In this document: piece by piece, positions 40,534 to 49,665 of the stretch | How the letters are laid out: each line of letters begins with the position of its first letter | How positions within the stretch are numbered: position 1 is the first letter of the stretch | Source of the DNA: Prevotella sp. | GTDB taxonomy: Bacteria; Bacteroidota; Bacteroidia; Bacteroidales; Bacteroidaceae | Assembly (NCBI GenBank): GCA_017470345.1 | Contig: JAFUEP010000036.1 | Span: 1-64,000, forward strand | Direction: 5' to 3' | DNA: 64,000 nucleotides | The notes under the pieces: model-generated | What the model was told of the DNA's origin: nothing | What the model saw: only the letters and a program-made list of their open reading frames with translations | Databases searched by the model: none | Program-made: the position numbers and the translations under genes

Positions 40534-43500
40534 ATGAGAATAATTAAGCATATCATCATGGTGCTGGCACTGATGTTCACCACGACCATCGGCGCACAGA
40601 CAATCTCGTCGGTTCACGGTACGGTGAGCGACGATATGGGTCCGCTCATGGGTGCTACGGTCTGCGAAATCGACGCTACGGGCCGTATCATCGAGTCGGC
40701 CGTTACCGACCTGAACGGTAACTTCACGATGAAGATTCGCAATGCCAAGGACAAGATCCGCTTCAGCTACGTCGGCACGAAGACGGTCACGTTGCCTATC
40801 AACAAGACCACCTTCAACGTCACCATGACCTCGGCCACACAGATCAAGGAGGTCGTCGTCAAGTCGAAGAAGCGCATGCAGGGCAATGCACTGCCCATTC
40901 CCGAGCGCGAAATCTCGTACGCCACACAGACCATCTCGATGAAGGAGTTCGAGGGTCTGGGCATCACCTCTGTCGACGAGGCCCTGCAGGGCCGTATCGC
41001 AGGTCTTGACATCATCGGCAACTCGGGCGACCTGGGCTCTGGCTCCACCATGCGTCTGCGTGGTGCCTCGTCGCTCTCGACGCTGACCGACGCCAACCCG
41101 CTCATCGTCGTCGACGGCAACATCCGCGAGGTCAGCCTCGACAACTTCGACATGGCCGGTGCCAACAACGAGAAGTTCGCCGAGCTGCTCAACATCAACC
41201 CCGAGGACATCGCATCGATCACCGTGCTCAAGGACGCTGCCGCCACGGCCGTCTACGGTTCGCAGGGCGGTAACGGTGTCATCGAGCTCACCACCAAGCG
41301 TGGTGTGCGCGGTAAGCCGAAACTCACCTATTCGCTGAAGCTCACCGGCACCTATCAGCCCCAGGGCTACAAGCTGCTCAACGGTGACGACTACACCATG
41401 ATGCTCAAGGAGGCCTACTTCAACCCTGAGCAGAACGACAACGCCTCCGACCAGAACGCCATCCCCGAGATCAACTATCTGGACAACACGGGCGGATTCC
41501 CCGACTGGCGCCAGTATCGCGACAACACCGACTGGCGCGACGCCGTCACCCAGCACGGTCTGCGCCAGAACCACTACGTCACCATCTCGGGTGGCGGTGA
41601 GAAGGCCTCGTTCCGCATCGGCGGTGGTTTCGACCACGAGACGGGTACGATGATTGAGCAGAAGCTCAACCGATTCTCCACCCGCGTCGCCCTCGACTAC
41701 AACGTCTCGCAGCGCATCCGCGTCAGCACCAACTTCGCGCTGACCTACACCAAGAACGACATGAACTACGACAACCTGCTGAGCATTGCCCTGAAGAAGA
41801 TGCCGAACGTCAGCATCTACGAGAAGGACCCCATCACAGGCAAGAACACGTCGGCATACTACACCATGCCGTGGGAAGGCATCTACATCGGTTCGGGCGT
41901 CTTCGAGAAGGACCAGCGCACCTATGTCAACCCCGTCGCTTCGGCCAAGCTGGCCAAGAACCAGCGCCGCACCTACGACATGTCGCCTGAGCTCGTCATC
42001 AACTACCAGCTGCTCGGCCTCGACGAGGACCACTGGCAGCTGAACTGGCGCGGCTCGGTCTACATGAACATCTTCAACCAGTACGACGACAAGTTCTATC
42101 CCCAGGAGGTCACCCCGCGCGGATGGGAGGGCAAGGTCAACACCTCGTTCGCAGGCTCGTCGAAGAGCGTCTCGTTCAACACCAAGCAGACGCTGACCCT
42201 CATCCCCGCCTTCAAGAACAAGGACCACTCGATGATGATCATGGGCCGCTTCGAGCTCACCTCGGGTTCGTCCAACTATCAGAACACCAGCGGCTACGGC
42301 CTGCCCTCGACCGACAACACCGTCACCAGCCCCGCCGCCGGCGGACTGATTGAGGACGTGTCGTCGGGCTACGGACAGTGGCGCTCGATGTACTATACCT
42401 TCTCGACCCACTACGCCTATAAGGGCCGCTACATGGCCGACGTCACCGTCCGTGCAGACGGTACGACCAAGTTCGGACCCGGCCACCGCTGGGGCTACTT
42501 CCCCTCCGTCTCGCTCCGATGGAACATCATCGACGAGCCATGGATGGAGTCCTTCCGCGAGATGGGTCTGTCGATGCTCTCGCTGCGTCCCAGCTGGGGT
42601 CGCGTGGGCAACCAGCCGAACCAGAACTATCTCTACACCTCGAAGTACGGCTCCACCAGCCGCTATCTCGACATGTCCGCCATGCAGCCCAACAACATCC
42701 GTCTGACCAACCTGAAGTGGCAGATCGTCTCGAGCTATAACGTCGGTGCCGACTTCGGATTCTTCGACGACAAGCTGACGCTGACCATCGAGGGCTACCG
42801 CTCGACGACCACCGACATGCTCATGGCCAACTATCGCATCCCCTCGAACGCCGGTTTCGCCACCGTCCCCTACCGCAACAGCGGCAAGATGCGCAACACG
42901 GGTTGGGAGTTCCACCTCAACACCAACCGCCTCATCAAGGCCGGCAAGTTCATCATGGACATGAACGCCAACTTCGGTAACAACCGCAACGAAATCCTCG
43001 AGATGGACGAGTACATCCTCGACAACCTCAACTCGACCTTCGGCTACAAGAACGGTGAGTGGCTGCGCCGCGTGCAGGTGCACAACCCCTTCGGCGCCAT
43101 CTACGGATTCAAGTTCAAGGGCGTCTACACCCACAACTACAACACCTTCGTCAACATGACCCCCGAGCAGCGTCAAGACTTCCTGGCTCAGGGCTACACC
43201 GCTCCCGTGGCCACCAATGCTGACGGTTCCATCGTGGTCGACGCCAACGGCGTGCCCGTCCGCATGATGTACAACTACACCAACGACGCCACGGGTAAGA
43301 ACTACCGCTTCCAGGGTGGTGACGCCATCTATGAGGACATCAACAACGACGGTCAGATCAACGCCCTCGACATCACCTACCTCGGCTCGTCGCTGCCTAA
43401 GCTGACCGGTGGCTTCGGCTTCACCTTCAACTATGGCGACTGGCGCCTCTCGACTCAGTTTACCTATCGTGTGGGCAACAAGATCATCAACATGGCACGC

Positions 43501-43890
43501 CTGCACGCCGAGGCTATGATTGGCAACGACAACCAGAGCCAGGCCGTCAACTACCGCTGGCGTAAGGAGAGCGATCGGACCTCCATCCCGCGTGCCATGC
43601 ACGGCGACAACTCGCAGTTCAACACGCTGGTCAGCGACCGCTTCGTCGAGGACGGCTCCTACCTCCGTATGAGCTACGCCCAGCTGTCGTATGCCATCAA
43701 GAAGAAGTATCTGAAGTGGATCGGACTGAACCGCATCTCGTTCTACGCCTCGATCAACAACCCCTTTGTCATCACGAAGTACTCCGGCGTCGACCCCGAC
43801 ATCTCGAACGTCGGCTACGATCCCGCCATCGACAATGCCCAGACACCGCGCTCACGCTCCTATACGCTGGGTGTTACTGTTGACTTCTAA
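40534..43890 (+). CDS. SusC/RagA-family TonB-linked outer-membrane transporter (first pair)
   Basis: The 1118-aa product has signal peptide MRIIKHIIMVLALMFTTTIGAQ. The carboxypeptidase-like domain is at about 25-105 (VHGTVSDDMGPLMGATVCE). The plug (about 130-260) holds GLGITSVDEALQGRIAGLDI, STMRLRGASSL and the SusC hallmark ANPLIVVDGNIRE, followed by IASITVLKDAAATAVYGSQGGNGVIELTTK. The barrel ends SRSYTLGVTVDF. It imports oligosaccharides or peptides delivered by the SusD protein encoded 14 nt downstream. No glycosidase or regulator is in the operon, so the substrate is unknown. Confidence 0.95.
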   Translation: MRIIKHIIMVLALMFTTTIGAQTISSVHGTVSDDMGPLMGATVCEIDATGRIIESAVTDLNGNFTMKIRNAKDKIRFSYVGTKTVTLPINKTTFNVTMTSATQIKEVVVKSKKRMQGNALPIPEREISYATQTISMKEFEGLGITSVDEALQGRIAGLDIIGNSGDLGSGSTMRLRGASSLSTLTDANPLIVVDGNIREVSLDNFDMAGANNEKFAELLNINPEDIASITVLKDAAATAVYGSQGGNGVIELTTKRGVRGKPKLTYSLKLTGTYQPQGYKLLNGDDYTMMLKEAYFNPEQNDNASDQNAIPEINYLDNTGGFPDWRQYRDNTDWRDAVTQHGLRQNHYVTISGGGEKASFRIGGGFDHETGTMIEQKLNRFSTRVALDYNVSQRIRVSTNFALTYTKNDMNYDNLLSIALKKMPNVSIYEKDPITGKNTSAYYTMPWEGIYIGSGVFEKDQRTYVNPVASAKLAKNQRRTYDMSPELVINYQLLGLDEDHWQLNWRGSVYMNIFNQYDDKFYPQEVTPRGWEGKVNTSFAGSSKSVSFNTKQTLTLIPAFKNKDHSMMIMGRFELTSGSSNYQNTSGYGLPSTDNTVTSPAAGGLIEDVSSGYGQWRSMYYTFSTHYAYKGRYMADVTVRADGTTKFGPGHRWGYFPSVSLRWNIIDEPWMESFREMGLSMLSLRPSWGRVGNQPNQNYLYTSKYGSTSRYLDMSAMQPNNIRLTNLKWQIVSSYNVGADFGFFDDKLTLTIEGYRSTTTDMLMANYRIPSNAGFATVPYRNSGKMRNTGWEFHLNTNRLIKAGKFIMDMNANFGNNRNEILEMDEYILDNLNSTFGYKNGEWLRRVQVHNPFGAIYGFKFKGVYTHNYNTFVNMTPEQRQDFLAQGYTAPVATNADGSIVVDANGVPVRMMYNYTNDATGKNYRFQGGDAIYEDINNDGQINALDITYLGSSLPKLTGGFGFTFNYGDWRLSTQFTYRVGNKIINMARLHAEAMIGNDNQSQAVNYRWRKESDRTSIPRAMHGDNSQFNTLVSDRFVEDGSYLRMSYAQLSYAIKKKYLKWIGLNRISFYASINNPFVITKYSGVDPDISNVGYDPAIDNAQTPRSRSYTLGVTVDF

Positions 43891-43904
43891 ACCGATACAC
43901 AATT

Positions 43905-45680
43905 ATGAGAAAGATATATAATAAAATAATGTGCGCAGTCGCTCTGCTCGGCGGGCTTACGTCCTGCAGCGATTTCCTTGAGATCAAGTCGCAGAGTGAG
44001 ATTGTGCTTGAAGATTTCTGGAACGAAAAGGCCGACGTCGACAACATCGTCGCCGGATGCTACTCGGCCCTCCAGGACGACGGCGTCATGCGCCGCATGA
44101 TGGTCTGGGGCGAGTTCCGCAGTGAGAACGTCATGGCCGGTCAGAACATCAATGACGACATCAACCTTGAGAACGTTCTCAAGGAGAGTATCACCGCCAT
44201 GAACGCCTACACCACGTGGGACGGCTTCTACAACGTCATCAACCGCTGCAACACGGTCATCAAGTATGCACCGCAGGTGGCACAGCGTGATCCGGGCTAC
44301 ACCCAGAGCGAGCTGCAGGCCACCATCGCCGAGGTCTCCGCTCTGCGCGACCTCTGCTTCTTCTACCTCATCCGCACCTTCCGCGACGTGCCCTACAGCA
44401 CGGAGGCCTTCACCGACGACGACCAGAAGATGGATCTGCCGGCAACACCCTTCAACGCCGTGCTCGACTCCCTCATCCAGGACCTTGAGGCCGTCCAGGG
44501 CTATGCCGTGCAGCGCTATCCTGAGACCAGCCCCCTCTACCAGACGGGCCGCATCACTCAGGACGCCATCCACGCCATGCTCTGCGAGATGTATCTCTGG
44601 AAGCAGGACTACGACCAGTGCATCCGTTATGCTGACATGGTCATCGACTCGAAGAAGAAGATGTACGAGGAGAAGCGCAGTCAGAACGCTTCCTTCGGAC
44701 TCGGCGGCTCCAGCCAGAACGTCCTCAACACCCGCATGAACGGCTATCCCCTGGTCAACAGCCTCTCGTCGGGCTACTACGGCAACACGTACACTGAAGT
44801 GTTTGTCAACGGTAATAGTCAGGAGACCGTCTTCGAACTCCTCTTCGACAAGACGGAGGCCGGCTACACGATGCCTGGCAACTCGGCTGTAGGCGCGTTC
44901 TACGGCAATGCTTCCGTTGATAAGGGACTCGTAGGCCCCTCGACCACCGTCACCGAGGATATCGCCAAGACCTCCTCGCGCACCATCTTTGCTGACCGCA
45001 ACAAGAAGGTGGACGCCCGTCTCTATGAGAATGTCAACATGAACACCGAGTCGATCAATAAGTTTGCCTCGCGTGGCTTGCTGATCAATGCGACCCAGCC
45101 GACAAATGTCAGCGTCTCCTATATGGCTAAATATCCTTTCGCCAAGATCAACAATGTCAATCACTATTACAACAGCAGCTCGTGGGTCATCTACCGTCTC
45201 TCCGACATCATGCTGCTCAAGGCCGAGGCCCTCTGCCAGAAGATGCTCGAAGGCAGCGACGAAGAGATCAACGCCCACAACCAGCCGCTCCTGGCCCAGG
45301 CCTTCTCGCTGGTCAACGCCGTCAACAAGCGCTCCGTCTGCGAGGCTACGCTCGTCGACACCCTCGTCGCCGGCGACTATCTGACCAAGGCCCAGATGGA
45401 GCAGCTCGTCCTGCAGGAGCGTCAGCGCGAGCTGATGTTCGAGGGCAAGCGCTGGTACGACCTGGTGCGCCGCTCGCTGCGCGACGGCAACACCCAGGTG
45501 CTCTCGTCGGCCGCGCAGAAGCGCGACGGCGTCAACGGCCAGTTCATCCAGAACTTCTTCCAGAAGATGGACGCTATCTTCTGGCCCTACAACAACGATG
45601 AGATCAAGGTCAACCGCAACCTCGTCCAGAACCCGTCGTTCGGCAGTGGCGAGAACAGCAGTTACGAGAAAACCAAATAA
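43905..45680 (+). CDS. SusD/RagB-family nutrient-binding lipoprotein (first pair)
   Basis: The 591-aa product has lipobox LTSC at C21 followed by SDFLEIKSQSEIVLEDFW, the characteristic SusD N terminus. The TPR-like helices contain EVSALRDLCFFYLIRTFRDVPY and QDAIHAMLCEMYLWKQDYDQC. The C-terminal SusD motif is VLQERQRELMFEGKRWYDLV. The protein caps the SusC barrel encoded just upstream. Confidence 0.95.
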   Translation: MRKIYNKIMCAVALLGGLTSCSDFLEIKSQSEIVLEDFWNEKADVDNIVAGCYSALQDDGVMRRMMVWGEFRSENVMAGQNINDDINLENVLKESITAMNAYTTWDGFYNVINRCNTVIKYAPQVAQRDPGYTQSELQATIAEVSALRDLCFFYLIRTFRDVPYSTEAFTDDDQKMDLPATPFNAVLDSLIQDLEAVQGYAVQRYPETSPLYQTGRITQDAIHAMLCEMYLWKQDYDQCIRYADMVIDSKKKMYEEKRSQNASFGLGGSSQNVLNTRMNGYPLVNSLSSGYYGNTYTEVFVNGNSQETVFELLFDKTEAGYTMPGNSAVGAFYGNASVDKGLVGPSTTVTEDIAKTSSRTIFADRNKKVDARLYENVNMNTESINKFASRGLLINATQPTNVSVSYMAKYPFAKINNVNHYYNSSSWVIYRLSDIMLLKAEALCQKMLEGSDEEINAHNQPLLAQAFSLVNAVNKRSVCEATLVDTLVAGDYLTKAQMEQLVLQERQRELMFEGKRWYDLVRRSLRDGNTQVLSSAAQKRDGVNGQFIQNFFQKMDAIFWPYNNDEIKVNRNLVQNPSFGSGENSSYEKTK

Positions 45681-45701
45681 CCCCAATGCTCGATTGAAGA
45701 T

Positions 45702-47813
45702 ATGAAACAGACACTCATTTCAATACTTTGTGCGCTCTCGGTCGTCTGCGGCTTCACGGCCTGCTCCGACGAGCCCGACAGCGAGAACTTCTACACCTTC
45801 ACCGGTGAGATGATGAGCGACTATCTCAGAAACCGTCCGCAGTACAGCGACTTCGCCACCATCGTGCAGCGCGCCGACCTGATGGACCTCCTGTCTACCT
45901 ATGGTCACTACACCTGCTTCCTGCCCAACAACGAGGCCGTCTCCAACTTCCTCAGTGAGCACGGGCTCCAGTCCGTCGACCAGCTCAGCGACGCCGACTG
46001 CGACACCATCGCCCGCACCCACCTCATCTCCAACATGTACACCACGTTTGAGATGACGCAGGACCGCCTGCAGACCAGCAACATGCTGGGCCGCTATCTG
46101 GCCACGTCGCAGGGCCTTGACGACGACGGCAACGCCGTGGTCTTCCTCGAAGGTGTGGCACACATCTATTTCGACCTGAAGAACGACTCCGTCGAGAACG
46201 GTATCGTGCAGCCCATCGACATGGTGCTCGAGAAGTCGAACAGCTACATCGCCGACATCCTGCGCGACAACAGCCAGATCAGCACCTTCTATCAGGCCCT
46301 CGAGGCTACCGGTGTCTACGAGCAGATCTCGCTCGTCGAGGATGCCGACTATAATCCCAAGGACTACGAGAAGTACTACTACACCAGCGACTTCTGGCGT
46401 GAGGTGGCATGGGTGCCCGACACGAAGAAGTACGGATTCACCGCCTTCGTCGAGCCTGACGGCGTCTATGACCTCGAGTTCCAGAAGCGTGGCATCTCCA
46501 CCGCCAACGGACGCCTGCGTGCCGTCTACGACCTGGCCTGCCAGATCTACGACCCCGTCTATCCCGCCGACGTCAACGCCCCCGGCCACTCGTTTGAGAA
46601 CCTGACCGACAGCGTCAACCCCCTGAAGCGCTTCGTCCAGTATCACATCATCAGCCGCTACGTGCCCGGCACGAGCGACCTGACTCCGCTCATCATGAAT
46701 GTCGGCGCCACCAACGAGGCCTTCGGCATCCACACCAAGCTGGCCAACCCCTGCGACTGGTATCAGACGCTGCTGCCCCACACCATGATGAAGATCGAAC
46801 AACTCACCATGGACCGCGACGAGGCTGGCAACGACTGCCGCGGCAATGACGTCGGCAACGTCGGCGAGCGCTTCATCAACCGCCGCTATGCTGCCCCTGA
46901 CTACAACTTCCGCGGTGCGCTCATCGACTCGAAGGTCGAGACCACCGTCGACCACGATGCCCTCAACGGCCACTACTTCTATGTCGACGACATCGTCGCC
47001 TTCTCGAAGGATGTGCAGGAGGTGGTCCAGAACACCCGTATCCGCATGGACTTCTCGACCATCTTCCCCGAGGTCATGACCAACGACATGCGACTCAAGG
47101 GCAACCCCACACAGGACGACCCGTCGGGCACACCCGACGATGCCTCCATCCCCAAGAACGGACGCAACTTCTACTTCCCCCTGGGCTATCTTGACGGCGT
47201 CACCTTCACCAACTGCCACGTCGTCATGCGCCGGCCCCACACCAACTTCTGGTCGTGGCAAGGCGACGAGTGGAACCTCTTCGGCGACTACGACTTCACC
47301 TTCCGCATCCCGCCCGTGCCCAAGAGCGGTGAGTATCAGCTCCGACTGGGCTTCTGCGGACTGAAGACCCGCGGTGTCGCACAGGTCTACTTCGACGGTG
47401 TGCCCCAGGGCATTCCTCTCGACATGACCCTCTACCTCAACGAGGAGTTCTTCCTCGGCGACCGCTTTGTCGACGATGAGAAGCTCGGCGACTACAACAG
47501 CAAGACAGCTGAGGAGAAGGCCGAGGAGCAGAAGCTGCTGAAGAACCTGGGCGCCTATCGTGCCGGTCGCAGCACCTATCACTTCAATCCCTCCAGCGGC
47601 GAGCAGTTCGACTTCACGGGCAATCCCCGTACTTATCGCCGCATCCTCTGCCAGACCTACATCGATGCCAACAAGGACCACTATCTGCGCTTCCGCGTGG
47701 CCAGCGACGGCAAGCAGGGCAACAACAATGAGTTCATGCTCGACTACTTCGAGCTGGTGCCCAAGAGCGTCTACGGCGTAGGCGGTGACGGCGAGATGGA
47801 GGACGATCTTTAA
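45702..47813 (+). CDS. fasciclin-domain surface lipoprotein with C-terminal beta-rich domain
   Basis: This 703-aa lipoprotein has lipobox FTAC at C21 followed by SDEPD. A FAS1 motif occurs at about residue 70 (YTCFLPNNEAVSNFLSEHG) with a second, weaker unit around 180-340. The second half (about 440-700) begins RMDFSTIFPEVMTNDMR and contains IPPVPKSGEYQLRLGFCGL and a late stretch that looks like a jelly-roll (FRVASDGKQGNNNEFMLDYFEL), suggesting ligand binding. It lies between SusD of the first pair and another fasciclin gene in the same operon. It is probably a surface accessory for glycan or glycoprotein capture; this is inferred from position. Confidence 0.8.
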   Translation: MKQTLISILCALSVVCGFTACSDEPDSENFYTFTGEMMSDYLRNRPQYSDFATIVQRADLMDLLSTYGHYTCFLPNNEAVSNFLSEHGLQSVDQLSDADCDTIARTHLISNMYTTFEMTQDRLQTSNMLGRYLATSQGLDDDGNAVVFLEGVAHIYFDLKNDSVENGIVQPIDMVLEKSNSYIADILRDNSQISTFYQALEATGVYEQISLVEDADYNPKDYEKYYYTSDFWREVAWVPDTKKYGFTAFVEPDGVYDLEFQKRGISTANGRLRAVYDLACQIYDPVYPADVNAPGHSFENLTDSVNPLKRFVQYHIISRYVPGTSDLTPLIMNVGATNEAFGIHTKLANPCDWYQTLLPHTMMKIEQLTMDRDEAGNDCRGNDVGNVGERFINRRYAAPDYNFRGALIDSKVETTVDHDALNGHYFYVDDIVAFSKDVQEVVQNTRIRMDFSTIFPEVMTNDMRLKGNPTQDDPSGTPDDASIPKNGRNFYFPLGYLDGVTFTNCHVVMRRPHTNFWSWQGDEWNLFGDYDFTFRIPPVPKSGEYQLRLGFCGLKTRGVAQVYFDGVPQGIPLDMTLYLNEEFFLGDRFVDDEKLGDYNSKTAEEKAEEQKLLKNLGAYRAGRSTYHFNPSSGEQFDFTGNPRTYRRILCQTYIDANKDHYLRFRVASDGKQGNNNEFMLDYFELVPKSVYGVGGDGEMEDDL

Positions 47814-47846
47814 TAGATAATAGTTAATAGATAATAGATAATAGTT
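47814..47846. repeat. AT-rich spacer of repeated TAGATAATAGTTAA units
   Basis: The operon gap is made of short tandem TAGATAATAG/TTAATAG words ending just before the next start codon. A similar but different AT-rich repeat precedes the second susD gene. Confidence 0.6.
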
Positions 47847-49622
47847 ATGATTACCAAGATAAACAGACTAATTCAGACGGGTCTCATGGGGTGTGCCTTC
47901 ATCGCAACCTTCACGGCTTGCACTGACACCTGGGACGACCATTACGAGACTCCGGCCACGGGTGTCAACGATGGCTCGCTGTGGCAGGCCATCAAGGCCA
48001 ACCCTGACCTGAGCAACTTTGCCAGCGTCATCGAGGCTTGCGGCTACGACAAGGCCCTCGCCAGCAGCCAGGTGTTCACCGTCTTCGCACCCACCAACGC
48101 TAGCCTCTCTGCCGACGAGGCTGCCGAGCTGATCCGCCAATTCAACAGCGAGAACGGCAAGGTCAGCGAAGAGGACAACACCGTCATCAAGGAGTTCCTG
48201 CAGAACCACATCGCGCTCTACAACTACTCCGTGTCGCCCAACAGCAGCGACTCCATCGTGCTCATGAACGGTAAGTACGCCGTCCTCTCAGCCAACCATA
48301 TCAACGAGACGCCGATGCTCTCGACCAACGCCCTCTATGAGAACGGCGTGCTCTTCACCGTCGGCGAGCAGGTGGCCTATTTCCCCAATATCTTCGAGTA
48401 TCTGCGCAAGGATGCCGACCTCGACAGCCTGCGCAAGTTCCTCTATTGTGGTGACACGCTCAACAGCGACCGCTCGCAGCCCCTCTTCTACTACAAGGAC
48501 TTCCTGCCCTCGCGAAGCATCCCCGGCGGCATTGAGAACGGTAAGACTGTCTACCTCGACTCCGTCTTCGCTCAGCGCAACGAGCTCTTCACCTTCCTCG
48601 ACGCCCAGCTCAACTCCGAGGACAGCACCTACTGGATGGTTGTTCCCACCAACGCCGTCTGGCGCGACCTCATCGATCAGACCACGAAATGCTTCAACTA
48701 TGCCAACAACGTCGAGGACCGCGACTCGCTCATCTACACCAACTCGCGCCTCGCCATCGTCGAAGGCACCATCTTCAGCCGCACCATCAACCCGCTGCTC
48801 GGCACCGCCGCACGGCTCGACTCCGTCATGTCGACCAGTGCCGTCACCAACTACTCCTACCGCCGTTCCTACTGGGGCAGCGACACGCTCTGCTACTACC
48901 AGTACTTCAACCCGACCGACGCTGGCGGCGTCTTCGACGGCACCACACCCGTCGAGTGCAGTAACGGACGTCTGCTGAAGGCTTCAACGTGGAATTTCGA
49001 CAAGGCACAGACCTTCGGCAAGATCATCATTGTCGAGGCCGAGCGTGCCAGCAGCATCAAGGAGGTCAGCCGCCTGCCAGACTCGCACGGCGACTCCATC
49101 GGCACCATCACGCCCACCTCGCGCTACGTCGAGAGCACCAATGCCTACTACAACAAGGTGTCCAGCAACGGCTTTGTTGAGTTCGTGCCTGCCTCCTCGA
49201 ACGTCAACCACTACGTGACGTTCAACATCACCAACGTGCTCTCCGACCTGGGCTACGACATCTATCTCGTCACCGCTCCCGCACTGGCTAACGACAGCAA
49301 TGCCACCGAGGTGCAGCGCCTGCCGACCACCGTGCGCTGCACGCTGGGCTACAACAACCAGGCCGGACGCCATCAGGAGCGCCAGCTCGTCTCCTCCGTT
49401 AGCACCAACGACGAGAAGCTGGGCTACAGCCCCGATGCCGTCAACTGGATCAAGCTGGCCGACAACTACAAGTTCGAGGTGTCGTCCTACGGACTGGAGG
49501 AGGAGAACCCCCAGGTGACCCTCAAGGTCGAGACCCGCGTGAGCAACGCCCAGCAGCGCAACAACCAGTACACGCGTACCATGCGCATCGACTGCATCGT
49601 GCTTAAACCCCACGAGGAGTGA
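47847..49622 (+). CDS. fasciclin-domain surface lipoprotein
   Basis: This 591-aa lipoprotein has lipobox FTAC at C25 followed by TDTWDDHYE. The first FAS1 domain (about 40-180) has FASVIEACGYDKALASSQVF and FTVFAPTNASLSADEAAEL. A second FAS1-like unit is probable at about 190-330 (FTFLDAQLNSEDSTYWMVVPTNAVWRDLI). The C-terminal region, about 345-590, is beta-rich. It is the third FAS1-type gene of the operon, followed after 43 nt by the second SusC. FAS1 lipoproteins next to SusCD pairs recur in Prevotella-type genomes; the ligand is unknown. Confidence 0.83.
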   Translation: MITKINRLIQTGLMGCAFIATFTACTDTWDDHYETPATGVNDGSLWQAIKANPDLSNFASVIEACGYDKALASSQVFTVFAPTNASLSADEAAELIRQFNSENGKVSEEDNTVIKEFLQNHIALYNYSVSPNSSDSIVLMNGKYAVLSANHINETPMLSTNALYENGVLFTVGEQVAYFPNIFEYLRKDADLDSLRKFLYCGDTLNSDRSQPLFYYKDFLPSRSIPGGIENGKTVYLDSVFAQRNELFTFLDAQLNSEDSTYWMVVPTNAVWRDLIDQTTKCFNYANNVEDRDSLIYTNSRLAIVEGTIFSRTINPLLGTAARLDSVMSTSAVTNYSYRRSYWGSDTLCYYQYFNPTDAGGVFDGTTPVECSNGRLLKASTWNFDKAQTFGKIIIVEAERASSIKEVSRLPDSHGDSIGTITPTSRYVESTNAYYNKVSSNGFVEFVPASSNVNHYVTFNITNVLSDLGYDIYLVTAPALANDSNATEVQRLPTTVRCTLGYNNQAGRHQERQLVSSVSTNDEKLGYSPDAVNWIKLADNYKFEVSSYGLEEENPQVTLKVETRVSNAQQRNNQYTRTMRIDCIVLKPHEE

Positions 49623-49665
49623 ACACATATTTCCGAATCATCAACTTAGCATTAATACATTAAGT

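Noticed and set aside
40525..43602. 1025-codon open frame on the minus strand
   Set aside because: Antisense shadow of the first susC gene; no recognisable domain, and the true SusC signature motifs are on the plus strand.
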